From assembly GCA_013365325.1 (NCBI GenBank), contig JABVXV010000088.1, forward strand, positions 124,001 to 188,000: a DNA stretch of 64,000 nucleotides. Reading direction: 5' to 3'. The notes beneath the pieces are model-generated. The model saw only the letters and a program-made list of their open reading frames with translations. It had not been told where the DNA came from and made no database searches. Below, one piece after another: positions 37,901 through 51,200 of the stretch. Position numbers and translations under genes: made by a program. Origin of the DNA: Dipetalonema caudispina. Lineage: Eukaryota; Nematoda; Chromadorea; Rhabditida; Onchocercidae. Numbering within the stretch: the stretch's first letter is position 1; the number at the start of each line of letters is the position of its first letter.

Positions 37901-38522
37901 GTCAGGCACGCAAAATGTGATGAGGTGAGCATTTTTGGTTGGAATATTTTCTTCTTTTTTTGAAAAGTGAACAAAGAAATTGGTACAACAGCGATAACCT
38001 TGGACATTTTCGCCGTCTAACTTTTTCTTCCAGAAAATTCGTCTTTTTTTCTTCTCTCCAAGCATTTTTTCCATACTTCAAATAAAGTGCGAGGACATAC
38101 ACCTACACCCACCTAGCACATTTAAAGACGTACTCGCACTTCATAGAACTTGATTTAAACTACCCTTCGTAGTAATTCAAAAAATTTATCGTTAATCTTC
38201 AAAAAGATTTCGAAAGAAAAATTCATTCTTTCAAGCAATCTACTGATAATTAAAAATAAGAGTAGCAAGTGCCCGGTGATCTCTTCGAGATTTACGCTGT
38301 TGTTGCAAAATAGAATTGTAGCAACAATTATCAGAAGTGAAAATTGGTATTTGTATTGAATTTCAAGATGAATACTTGAAATGATTAGGGTTGAAATGAA
38401 TGAGAACGGAGGCGAGGCTCAATTGTTATTATAATTATGTTGTTGTTATTGTTGTTGTATACGTTATGTGAGCATTTGTGTCAGTGTTTATTTGTTTGTT
38501 TGTTTCCTACTGGTACACTATC
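34983..38522. repeat. 3.54 kb direct repeat, copy 2
   Basis: Same orientation and length as 19852-23391, 15131 bp downstream. Left flank is poly-T rich. After the right boundary the two copies keep a faint similarity (CTATC-GCCGCAAG versus CTATCAGCACCGCAAAG) and then diverge. No coding content is supported. Confidence 0.95.
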
Positions 38523-41500
38523 AGCACCGCAAAGTCCACGAAGTTGATCAAAATATACTCAGCGGACATGATGGTTCTTCCTCCGTGGTCTTCTCGTTCA
38601 TTTCCATTCTATTGACCTTCTAAAAATATACGCATGGGAATGGCGATTATTTTCCATCATAGCCGATACTTCTTAATTCTGTTCTTTTTCGAACTCGTTT
38701 AACAGTATAGTCATTCTTCCATTCTTCGATTTCCTTAGCATCCTTTTTGTTCCTTTCCTCATTTCTTAAAAATATTTTCTTGATATTAAAAAATTCAGTA
38801 TCATATTCCTTCTTCATTTACAACTATCTCATCAATCCCTCTACCTCTCCATCATCTCTAATACATTACGTATGCAATTATGATAGTTCAACATATTATA
38901 TTCATTCGAAAATGGAGGTCAGTGTCCAGTCAACCTTTTCAGCATTTTACAACTTTTCGCTATTATGGTTCAATCAGTGATTAGGGTATTACTTGCCTTG
39001 ATACACCTATTACTCAGCAACCGCTCGTATTCGTTCATTTTTATGCGTATTCCAATACACCAATTCAGGTTGGATACTCTGAAGCCCTCTCTCTCTCTCT
39101 TTCTCTTTTTCAATTCAACCAAATCTGTGCCATCCATCGTTTTGGTAGGTTACATTACTCAAAATCAAAATGAAATCTTTCTGCACAATATACCCTATGC
39201 TATCCGTATTTTTTCAATTTCAAACCTTTTTTATACAACACCCATTCACTAGTTTTGTATCACAATGATCCACAAAGATATCGTCAAAAACTAGTATCTT
39301 ACATTCTACTGCTTAAGATTCAACTTGTACTTCCAGTTCGAACCATTAGTATTGGTTTATATTTTTAAGTTGATATTTTTTATTTTATTTCTTGTTTGTT
39401 GTGCTCACATCAACTATGTTTTTCTTACTTTAAGCACTTAGATCTATTCTGTTTCTCCCATTTCAAACCCAAAATATTCCATTACTCGATCGTTTAAGCA
39501 AAAATATGTTGTTTATTGTTCGTTGATTTGAATAAGCCAATGTCTAAAAAGTAAGTGATGAATTTTTAACGAAATTTTTTGAAAATCTTTTTTGTGATCC
39601 TTACTTTTTTTTGAAATGATTTGAAAGGTATGAGTTTTTTAAATTAAAATTTTTTGTCTTTTGGAAAAAAATTTCATTTTATCCATTGTTGAAGGTAATG
39701 CTTTACTTTTTAGTTGAAATTAACGTGCAAACGTGAAATCATCAAAAGATTTGATGGGAGAAGTGATCGTACGTCTTAATTTCATTAGTAAATAACATTT
39801 CTTATCTATCTGCTTAGTAATATCAACTCCAAACAATTTAAATAATAATTTAAGTTTAACTAATAAATATAATTTGTACTTTTTGAGATGTAAAAGATGC
39901 AACAGAAATGTTGATATTTACTAGAAATTTAATCAAAAAATTGAGAAAGAAATTTAGTTACTTAATTTTTTGGAATCCTTTCTGCATTCGTTACTTAGGC
40001 CAATATTCAGTGAACACTAAAAATGGATAAGGTACGTAAGGCCTTGAAACGTGAAAATGTAGTACACGGTAAGGATGAAATGTTTTTTTTCCTTTTCTTT
40101 TAAAATACCAATTGACCTTTAATACTGTCCATTCCGTTTTCAACACATAAGATGTAAAACATTTCATTAATGAGTCACTCATTCTTTCTCTTTTTTTGAT
40201 ATTATAAAATGTTGAACAATTAAGATCGATGAATCCTTCTTGTTGAAAACATGTCTGATCATTTCCGAAATTGATATCGCACCCTCTATTACTTTCCGGT
40301 TATTTAGCCGAATTCTCTCAGTTACAAACCATCTGAATTCATTACTGCAGTTTGGAAATTATTAGGAAGTGGCAATACACTGAGCATTTCTGGATTCATT
40401 TATGAAAATTTCAATCATTACTTTCTTGAAGAAAAAATAAAAAAGTGCGCATTATGAAATGATGTACAGTTTTCCGAAATGATAGTAAATTTGTAGAAAT
40501 TCCCACAAAATTGATAAGTTAATTCTTACACGTACAGCTAATATCACTGAAGTACGTATAATTACTCAACATTTCATGACATTTCATACATTCTGTCATT
40601 AAACGTAAATCAAAAAAAAAAAGAGATATTCTCACATTTGTCTTTTCTCTTTTCTTTCGTTGCTTTATGAAATAAATTATTATGTTTTAAATTAGTTTAA
40701 TGAAGTATTACCTATCCTATCTTCTGGATTCTCCTTCAAAAGATAAAAACTTTGGGTATGATATTTTGCCAATGATCTGAATGGATGTGTATGAGGAGCA
40801 GGTGATGACCTATCTGTTTCATCTTCAGGATCCTCCTCCAAAAGCAAAAATTCCAAAATGAAGTGCAATAAAAATTCCTATTGTATTTCATTTTTCTTCG
40901 ACGAGATCATTCACCTTTTTCCTTCATCCAATTGCTGAAATAAAGTCCTTTCAAGCTGAAAATTTAGGTCAAAAAATTGCTGTGAAATGTGAAAATGGGT
41001 AAAAATTGAACAATCTGTGTATGTATGTGTATTGTCTGATTTGTTTTTTTTTTTTTTTTTCCAATCTTACGTGTGCTTTATTTATTTGTAAACTGAATTC
41101 TTTCTCTTTGCCTGTTGTTTTTTCTTCGGACCAAATAAGAAAATTTTTCAATGGACCAGAGCTTTCGTTGTATAAATATCGGCGCACGAATAGGGCACCC
41201 TCTTTTGCTACCACTACTACTATTACTTCTACTACTACTATTACTACTACTACTATTGCTATTACTTATCTTAGTATGCCATTATCATAATTTCGGCTAT
41301 TATCACTATAACTCTCAGAATCCTTAACAATTCGGGAGTAATTCTCGAGAGATGAGAGTGAGTTTAAATTGCTAATCGATAAACATATTATGATGATGAG
41401 ATGGATACAAATTTGTTTGGGTTGTTGATTAAGTAAATTTACTGAATAATGATTTTAGTAATTATGGAGGAATTTACTAATATTTTGAAAAACGTGGTAC

Positions 41501-42801
41501 GTCCTTTACGTTACGTTATGTTACGTTTACGTTCTTTTTTGTTCTGTTTCGAATGTTTTTTTTCTTTTTGCCATTTAATCTGAATTCGACGTTTTAAATC
41601 AAACTGCCACCGAAGAATGAAAGAGGTATTTTGAACGAAAAAAAAAAAACGCAGCATACCATTCCATTAGAATGAGGACAAGTTCTTCAATAAGCTATTA
41701 CCAGTTTATTTTTGTTGAGAGATGCTTGAAGTTTAACAAAATTCAAATACTTTTTGATAACAGAATGTATTAGAGATTTTTTTTTGGTTAGATGGACTGT
41801 TGGACTGGTCACGATTGTGGACAATAGAAGAAATTCACAAATGAATCATTGCTATAAGTGAAAAATCATTTTATACTGACTAAACTGCTCCTTTTTTCTT
41901 TCCATTCTTTTCGTTTTCGTTATCCATAAAGTATAATTTTTACATTTATTGTTACTATCAATGTACTGGTCCTAATGAACAATAAGTGGAATGATTGTTC
42001 GGTGATACTATGAAGAATTTGGTAAATTCTAGACGAGATCAAGCTTAGCTATCATTCCTTTTTCTTCTGTCACCTTTTCCTGTTCTAAAATTAGGTGAAA
42101 TCTTAAAGACAAATTTGTATGATTTACTCATAAGAGCAATAAATTAAGATTAAGTGCTAAAAAGTTGGCTAATATTTAAATGACTATCAGAAATGATACA
42201 TATTTCTAAGTGGCAGTTGATGTAAGATTATACCGAAACTGCTGATACTAGAAGATTTTAATTGATGGGTAGGAAGGAGGGCGGATCAAAGTGTAAAAGT
42301 GGAAAAGGAAACAAATCGAAATGTAATAGGGTTGTTTTATGAACATATGTAGTAGGATTTAGCAAAAGTTAATAAATACTAAAAGTGGACATCGTAAATT
42401 TCGGTGTATCCTGTAGCTGTTGTTGATAGATTAGCGATGGTTGATCAGCTTAGCTTGTATATATGCATATTTTTTCCGATCATTCATGGTCATCCAAATC
42501 GGTTATTTAAATATGATAACAACAAATTTATTCCAAATCTACAATATTCAGGAAATATCTCAGGAAAATATATAAGCAGAATTACGGTGCTTATTGTAAT
42601 TAATAACACATACCAAATGGTTCGATATTTAAATTAGACTTAAGAGAGACAACATTTCAACAAATTATCTATCCTTTTCCTGATCCGGATGAGAAGGAGA
42701 AATGAATTTTATTATTATCAAATTGAATAGAAAAGAGAAATACAATACCTCCCGTCAAAACCTCATCCAATCTATTCATTTCATCAGATAAGGAGTGTGA
42801 A
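38523..42801. other. Intergenic, no supported gene
   Basis: AT-rich with pyrimidine runs (CT repeat near 39090), a 22-T tract near 41042, and a CTA/CTT trinucleotide tract at about 41210-41270. Open frames up to 95 codons lack motifs and splice context. Confidence 0.35.
41505..41534. repeat. Short TTACG tandem repeat
   Basis: Five imperfect TTACG units (TTACG TTACG TTATG TTACG TTTACG). It is not the nematode telomere unit TTAGGC. Confidence 0.7.
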
Positions 42802-42907
42802 ATGGGATATCATTATGCTTTTCCTCCTCCTCCACCTACACAAATGGGATATCATTATGCTTTTCCTCCTCCTCTTCCTCCTCCCCCTCCTCCTCCTCCT
42901 CCATCCA
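42802..42907 (+). repeat. Tandem duplication with (TCC)n tracts
   Basis: A ~40-bp unit beginning ATGGGATATCATTATGC and ending in TCC repeats occurs twice in tandem; the second unit has a longer TCC tract. It reads MGYHYAFPPPPP-type in one frame, but with no splice sites or gene context a repeat is the safer call. Confidence 0.8.
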
Positions 42908-44817
42908 CACACAATGTATATCATCAGCAAGCGAAAAATGCTTTTTTGCGCTTTGCGCTAACTAACCAAATTCAGCCGCTCTTTTTTTTCATCCTCTCTG
43001 ATTAATACTTTATTGTTCAACTAGTTTTTTTATTTTGATTTTAATTCTTTATTTTTTTTGTTGCACACCTTTTCTTGCTTCATGAACAACTTTTTTTCTT
43101 TTTTTTTTTTTGTTTGCAGGTGCAAAAAAATTTTCACACCAAGTTAAACAATAAATGTATTGTCCATACGTCCCTCGTCCTATTTTCAACATGTTGTACA
43201 AAATCGTTTGATACGCTTTTTCTCATCATATACAATAGATTTATGTAAAAAAAGAAAATAAAAAAAAAAAAAAACAAATAATTTAAAGTTTCTTAAAAAA
43301 AATGAAAAGGATGAAAGTAGCCACTTTGTCACGCGATTCAGTTGCTATCAATTAATGAAATGAATGAGTGATTATTAGATATCCTTTACTCATCAATTTA
43401 ATACAGAGCGGTATGGGAGGGAATAGAGGGATTTTGAAGTGTTTTAGAGGACTGAGATTGAGATAAAGGTTGCTTTGACCATATGGTTGTAACATCATTC
43501 ATTTATTTCACTTCACCGATCGGATCATTTCGGTATGGGAGTGAAAGATGAAGTTGGCTTTAGCTTTTTAGGAATGTAACCCAACAATTTTCACATATCG
43601 ATCGATTAGCTACGAAACTAAAAAAGTTGAATAAATGAAGAGATTAAACGCAAAAGGATAAGATTTTTACTGTCTAAGTTTGATTTAAGGTTTATAATGA
43701 GCTTTATGACCTATAACCTTTCTCTCCTACTACATCATATCTTCCATATCTCCCTCTCCCTCTCTCTCTCTCTCGTTCCCCCTCTCTTTTTTGCTATTAC
43801 TCTTTTCATTTTTACAAAATAATTTTGTAGCTCATAATTTCTACATGCTTTTTTCCTTCACCCCTCGCCTTCCTATTTCTTTTTTCTTTCTATAAATTTT
43901 CTTTTTACAATTTAGGGAAGGGAAGGATTAAACAGAGGGATGATCTTTGTTGATGGCTTCTTTCTGTCTTTTACCGATGCTTTTTCATTTGTTGTTAATT
44001 TTTGACTTGCAACTTTTCCACATTTACCGTTTTTTATACCTTTCCATTATCGTATTGCTTCTACTCTGATTACCTTTCACCTTATTGTCGGTCATCATTG
44101 GTCAATCCATTCATTTAATTATCTCTTCTTCAGCAGAGATATATATCAAATATAGAAATTGGCAAAGCTTATTATCTTCAATGATACACATGCCGTTGGT
44201 TGGTAAGTGTTTTTTGGTAGCATGATTATTTTCTACAAAATTCATTGTTATCATATCTATGATTATATTTGGTTTATTTAACACAAATTATTGATAAAAA
44301 AATGATAAAGTATAATTTGATTAGTAATTTCGTGCTTTATAGCGATGATTAAATCATCGTTTGCATGGATTTTTCTTTCCTTTTGTCTCTCATTAATAGC
44401 ATTAAAAGATTTTTGCTCAAAATTTTCATTCATTATTTATTTCCTATTTTTTTTAAATTTGAAAAATTTCACATTATTGTTGAAAAATTTACCACATTGA
44501 ATGGGCATAATATATTCAATTGAAAAAGATTTTTTGCGTGAATGAATGAATATTCTTTGATGTTATATCGGAATGATCATAGTAGTAGTAGTAGTAGTGG
44601 TAGTAATGATTGATAACAGTTAGTAGTGGGTAGTGTATTTATTGAAAAAGTAGTTTAGTTTATTTTTCAGCTAAAAAGAAAGAAATTCATGTTTGGTCCA
44701 CCCAGTTTTTCATCATCATCATCACTTTACCATCATCTAAATATGTATTAAAAGGGAGACATTAACCTTACCTCAAATATAGGGAACGAGCGGGGGAGGG
44801 GAGTAAGAGGTGAGCAA

Positions 44818-44845
44818 GCGGGCGGGCGGGCGGGCGGGTCGGGGG
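44818..44845 (+). other. G-quadruplex-forming motif
   Basis: Reads GCGGGCGGGCGGGCGGGC... and ends TCGGGGG: six runs of three or more G separated by one or two bases. A further G-rich patch (GGGGGAGGGG) lies just upstream at ~44792. This is exceptional in such AT-rich DNA. Confidence 0.85.
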
Positions 44846-44912
44846 ATAGGAAGTAGCATAAGATGGATGAATGAACGAAACGAACAGAACACTTTAAAAA
44901 ATGTGAAGCCGG

Positions 44913-44935
44913 TTTTTTTTTTTTTTTTTTTTTTT
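44913..44935. repeat. Poly-T tract (23 T)
   Basis: Uninterrupted homopolymer ~70 bp downstream of the G-rich island. Confidence 0.95.
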
Positions 44936-45894
44936 GATTGTTTATAATAGTATGATATAGGGGGGTCTTCTTGCTGAAAATATATTTTATTTAGGCATAT
45001 TATGCTCTCTCTCTCTCTCTGTTTTACTATTAGACAAAATCCTAATTGTATTAGTCTTGCTTACCTGACTAGGCTCATTTTTACATTTTCTCATATTTAC
45101 TTAATTATTTAAATATGATATATGAAAACGTGAATGTTTCAAGTATTACGTATCAATTTATCTAATAAAGCGTAAAAATTGAAGTATGAGAGAAAGAAAG
45201 GAAAAAGTGTTAAATGTTAACTTATGCTTTCATTTAAAATATTCAACAGTCAAAGAGTGAGAGAGAGAAGATAAGTTAAATGTAAACTTATACTCATTTT
45301 ATGTATCAAATGTTACATAAGTAAAGTGATTTTAATAGTTTAATCATTTTCTATTTATTTTTTTGACTTTGTTATTTCTCCTAAAAAAAAAAAAGGAAAT
45401 TTTTATCATCAAATGGAAACAGTTTTAACTTAAATTCAACAATTTCGATTGAATGAAAGAAGAAGTCAACTTTACATCAGTAACAGTTTTGTTGCCTTTA
45501 ACCTCCCGAAAAGATGATAGGAGGACATTTATGAGTTTCGGAAATAAAATATCTATGCGTTTAACAATTAAAATAGCTTCTTTCCTCTTTTCGTAGTTTT
45601 GTTGTTGTGCGCTCTCATTTCAAACATCTTCCAAAATAGCTTCTCATTTGTTGTTCTGTTATTTATTTGGGGAAATTTCTGTATTTTGTGACATTCTCAT
45701 TTCCTTTTTTTTTTAATTTTTTTCTTCCTTATATTTTCAATTTTACATTTCATACATATTTCTCTATTGACTGTTAAGAGCACTTTGCAAGCAAAACTTT
45801 TTTGATATGCTAATATAGCGTTTGTAAAATGTTTTAATTGAATTTTGATGATAATAAAATTTACTAAAATAGATAACTTTCCTTATCAGATGTA

Positions 45895-45896
<2 letters not shown>

Positions 45897-45925
<29 letters not shown>
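45897..45925. repeat. Poly-T tract (29 T)
   Basis: Longest uninterrupted homopolymer noticed in the window; its length in the assembly should be treated as approximate. Confidence 0.95.
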
Positions 45926-46897
45926 GAAAATTTAATAATTAATAGAGTTAATAATTGAATATATATGTTTACTGATAGATAGAAAGGAATGGATCAAACT
46001 TTGTTACCTCTTTTTTTTCTCCATCCTGTTTAGTTTAAGTAAAATCAACCGTAAGCATATTATACATCTCAAAGCAGATGTTATTTATGCGTGCCCACTT
46101 GTTTATTTGCATAAATGTCGTCGTAACAGCAACTCTTACTTGTTCTAACCCTTTCTTTTTCAACTAATTTCATATTCTTTTCTTGTACATACATATACTA
46201 TTAAGTGATATTTAAGTGGAAAAGAAATGATAATTATTTGATTAGATAAGATTGTGGAAGAAAGTAATATAGCGGAATGGCGTAAATTAGTGAAAAAGTT
46301 AAAATATCCAAAATGGATTGATGATTGCCTTTAGGAATTTTTTTTTTTTTTTTTTTAAATCTCAATAATAATAAACCGAAAAATTGTAGATATTTTAGAT
46401 AAATTTTATTCTTATTTTGTATTTGTAAGATTTGCAAAAATCTTTTTTTTTTTACACCTACTTAATACGTTACTAATTTCCGAAAAACTAAATTAATTAA
46501 TTGTTTCCTTTAACGAATACTTCACATACTTCACAATATCGTTATCCACCAATTCGGAAAAAATCTCATATCATTAGTAGCCATGTGAATTTTTCTTATT
46601 CAAGGAAATGCAAAAACTTCGCAGTAGAATAGAATTCATTCCCAGTAATGTATATTGCTCATTTTAAACTATGATAGAAGTAAATATACAATTGGCCAAA
46701 AATGGATAGCCAAAAAAATGACAATTTGGGACACTGATAACGTAACTGATATATTTACCTTTGGTTATAATTTTGTTTTGAAAGGAATTTTGTCAAGTTC
46801 TCAAACAATATTTCCCATTTTCATTCTTCCTTATCAGCTTGAAATAATTGAAGAAATGATGATAATAATAAATCAGGTAATATATATAGAAGGAAGA

Positions 46898-46921
46898 CAG
46901 GGAGAGAGAGAGAGAGAGAGG
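46898..46921. repeat. (GA)n microsatellite
   Basis: AGGGAGAGAGAGAGAGAGAG-type tract; a similar GA tract lies at ~63435-63453. Confidence 0.85.
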
Positions 46922-48251
46922 GAGGAAGAATAAAACGGATAGGTATAGTAAATGTTGTAAACTCTTGGTGATACCTTGTGCAACTTCCAAACAGTTGTCA
47001 AAACAGTTTTTATCAGTGATGCCAGAATTAATTAGCTTTTATTGGCAATTGTAATCAACCTGTCTCATTTATCAGCGCATCTCATTTTTTCCATAATATT
47101 TTCTAATTTTCATAACCTGTGCATATAATTTTATTTTATTAGATGACAGAGGAATAATAATGAGGTGATAGAGTGATAATATAACTATATGACAGTATTG
47201 GTTGATTGTTGATTAATAAATGATAAACTGTTGCTTTTTGTTACTATCTTGTTGGTTTAATTTTTTTTTTTTTTTTTAAATCAAATAATCACTCATTGTC
47301 ATCAATCCCTCTTAATCTATATCACTTTGATCTCAACTCATCCCTTTCTTGTTTTTGCTTTTCTGATATCATTTATTATCATGAATGATAAATGGATAAG
47401 CTGTGGAAGATTATTTGATTCAGTTCAGAATTTAAGATAATTTAAATTTAATAGACTGAGAAATAATATTTGATTTAGCTCCAAATTTGGGATCACTCCA
47501 GTATTTAAGATTTATAACAAAAATTAAGTTAACTTATCTAAAGTATTTTATTATTAAACATATAGCTAGAAATAGATCATTTTATGTAAATGTCTAAAAA
47601 CACTCTCTTTTATAAAATACGGGAATCTATCTTTTTTATAAATATATAATAAATTTACATTTAGCAATAACTCTGTTCCTTTACTATGTGTAAAAGTATA
47701 AAAAAAAGTTTTAGGTATAGAAATACAACTTAGTGTTGTTGATAAACAACTTTCTGTATTACTTATTTCACTTCAGATTTTGTTGCTCTTTCTCATACTT
47801 TTTCTTGCACTTTTACTAGGTACAAAGGTCACATTACAGATGTTATTATTTTAATGTCAACAAAACATCAACTTGAGGGATAATTTTATTTTTTATGAAG
47901 TGTCATGATTATTAAGCCTATTTCAAGTACTTTGAAATATATCAAAAATATCTAGTATTCTTTAACATCGAAGTATCATATAATTCTTATCACGCAGCAT
48001 TCGTCGATGTTACTTTTTTTGTTTACCGATCGCGCGTTGTAGTTGTATGGGAATCACGTCCAAAATTAATTAATAATTTGATTGCAGTTTCTGTTGTCGA
48101 AATTTTAATCAACGATATTGGTCATCAAGCTAGCCGCACCTAAATAAAGTATTTCATTGCTAATGCTTTCGGACCTAAGTCATTTCATCATTTATCACTA
48201 ATAATCAAAACTATTATTGCTGCAGTTCTTGAACTAATTGATAATTATAAA

Positions 48252-51200
48252 ATGCCAGCAAATGATGGAACACAGCGAAAGCCATCATCATCATCTGTAC
48301 AACAGCATGCGCAAGTATCATTACAACAACAATTAGATAGTTCAGTTGATAATAGCAGTACTGTTACCACAACAGCATCAACAACAACTCCCAGCGGTTT
48401 GAATGCTGAATTTTTTCATTGTTTAACACAAAATCTATTATCAACAACGGTAGCAGGTACTAGCGGACAATCGCAAGGAACTGATGCTACAACCGGTGCT
48501 TCTGTTGCTGCAGCATTTGGTTTGCCAATACCGGATGTATCGATGATGTACGGTAATGTCAACTTGTACAATCTTTTCAATCTTAACTTGCTAACCGAAT
48601 CACAACAAAATCAACAACAGCAATCATCATCTCTTCTGACCGAATACCTCAGGCAACGAACTGTAGAAGTTACTGCTCGACAACATCAACAGCGACAACA
48701 GCAACAACAGCGACAACAGCGCCCTTCGAAAGAGAAGAAACGTGTACGTATAATTTCAAACAATAAATGCAAAAATTTTTTTTTTTAGAATGAAAAAAAA
48801 TTCTAAAAGGTATATTTTGGTCGTAATTATTGCTATCAAACAAAACAGTTAAATTACAATGAAAAAAATTAGACATATGTTCACTATTCCATTTCTTATT
48901 TGGAAAGAAATTACGTAGGAAATTTACCTATATTTTGGCTAATTCAAAAATCAGAATTGTGTTAACAAAAAATGTTTTCGATTTCCGAACAACGCTTTTG
49001 AATATATGCCTCAATAGTGTTATCATAAAACGATTGTATTGATGGCACATCTTAGCGATACTTCATATACTCTTCTATAGAATTGATACATTTCTTTTTA
49101 AAGTATTAATTTCAAATTATAATTTTTTATGCAATCATTTAACAATAATTCTCATTTAGTCTTACCAAATCTACAAAAAGAAAAAAAAAATAATAAGAAA
49201 AAAAACGAAAAAAAGAAAATTACATTGATCAATGAATATTCGTTTAATTGCACTCACATTTTATATTTCATATATCTTAATAATCAATAATTATTACATT
49301 ATATTCGATTTAATTGAAAAGTATCATTTTTATCTTTCACATTTCCATTTTAGTTGTTATCGGCAAGTATGTGGACTATATAGTGTGCAGAGCAGACCTG
49401 TCCACTAACATTTAGATTATTTATTAATTTATTTTTATTTTTATTTTTTACAATTAGGTTATATAAGAGACAGTGTTTGTTATGCTCTCCATATGGTCCC
49501 TAATGCCGTAAACTTTTTCAGAGCTATCCCTGCAGTTTTCAGTGGTGTGAGTTATGTCTGAGAGAGGTACATAGTTCGAAATTACCTTGTCATATAAGAC
49601 AACATCATGTGGCACAACCGATGTTCATTTGTCCACAATGCAAATTTAGCTCAAGCTATTCGAAGAATAATGTCAAAAGTCATATGTCAACGGTACATGG
49701 ATTAACTGTAAGTTCATTTCTATTTTTATTTGTATATTCCAAATAATCATCCGTCAAGATTAGATTGTCTATCATTTTCACTTAACTGTTATATCGTGAA
49801 TTGATTCTTTAACCTCTTCCAATTTAAACCGTACCTTTTTTTTCTCTCTCTCTCTCTGCCATATTTATACAAATTATATTACAAGATTTTTTGGAATAAT
49901 TTTTCCTTTTTTGATTCAGGGAAAAATGAAATGAATTATTTAAAAATGAATAACTTCATAATTTTTGATATTTAAAAATCTCACTTTAATGCATTTCGAA
50001 TAATTAGATTAAAATTTAATTAAATACATAAAAGTAAAGCGATATGATATATTGATAATTTGAAGTATGATTGTCTTAATTCAAAGTTAGGCATAAAACT
50101 ATGATACAAAAAGTATTTGCAGGTACGGTCAGTTTGTGACTGTATCCCAATTAACAAAATTATTCTGAAATTTCATCAAAGTTATTTTTATGAAATGAGA
50201 ATTATACCATGTTTCCTTTTTTTTCTTCAGGAAGAACCAATTAGTCATATGGAAGAGTATGCAGATGAAGTGGAACAACTGATGAAACGATGTTTTCCGA
50301 CTGTTCGTGGTCGAGGTCGTCCGGTACATAGTAATATCCGACCTTCAACTGTTTCTTCATCTTCAACAATTATTACAGAATCCAACAGTAATTCAAGGCG
50401 GAATAGTGCTAGCTCCGTAGCATCAGCCAGTAAAATCTCGGTGATCGTTTTGTGAACATTAATTTTGGAGGAAGTTGAAAAATTCTTAGCTTGTTGTTCA
50501 TTTATTCCGGCATTCTTTCCACCTGTATATTGATTAAGGCTTTTGTAAGTTATTTTTGTCTAAAAAAAAGAGAAAAAATTAATTGTTAAGGTTGTATATT
50601 ACAGGCCCGATACACTCATAGTTATCGTCGTAGAGGTATGAAACATCCGGCACAAGAAATGGCCCATGAGCTTTATTCCCCGGTCAGTAATAAACGGATC
50701 AAAAATGACAATGATTACCAGAAGTAAGTTTATCTTAAAAAAAAGACTATTGAAATCATGTTTATCAGTTTTGCATATTATCTATTATTCCACCCTTTTG
50801 AAACGTCGTTTTTTTCTTTTTTTTTTTGCAGCGAATCAGAGGTAACGATTCGTCAAACACCGATTGATGCTTCCGGTCAGAGTTCACCAAGTGAGGTATG
50901 TATATTTTACTCAACGAATTCACTTAATTTTCCAAATATTTTATGCACAAATGGCTAACTTTTCATTACTTATAACTGAATAAGTTGCTTTAAAAACTAT
51001 TTTTAATAATTTAGTAAATTAATGATAACTTTGCATTAATATAAAGTACGATGAAAGCTATTCATTCCGAACTCCTTCCTTTGATCTATCTTAGCATGTT
51101 TTCTTAATTTCACCAATATGCATAATTAAAACTACAGTAACCGAATAATTTGCCTTTCTTAATGTCTGCTTCCTGCAATTTTCTATAGTATTCTCACTAT

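Larger units (their letters stand above)
42908..48251. other. Intergenic region upstream of fozi-1
   Basis: No supported exon in 5.3 kb. It holds CT tracts (43750-43785, 45004-45020), a GA tract (46898-46921), two very long poly-T runs and a G-rich island. A ttgctgcag acceptor near 48224 just upstream of the fozi-1 ATG may be a trans-splice site. Confidence 0.4.

Noticed and set aside
19852..38522. The two 3.5 kb repeats as LTRs of a retrotransposon
   Set aside because: No TG...CA termini, target-site duplication, primer-binding site, or gag/pol-like frames in the 11.6 kb between them; the copies are also too long for typical nematode LTRs.
42802..43005. Proline-rich protein MGYHYAFPPPPP...
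   Set aside because: The frame comes from a tandem duplication with TCC tracts; no upstream or downstream exon, and it continues into a poly-T region.
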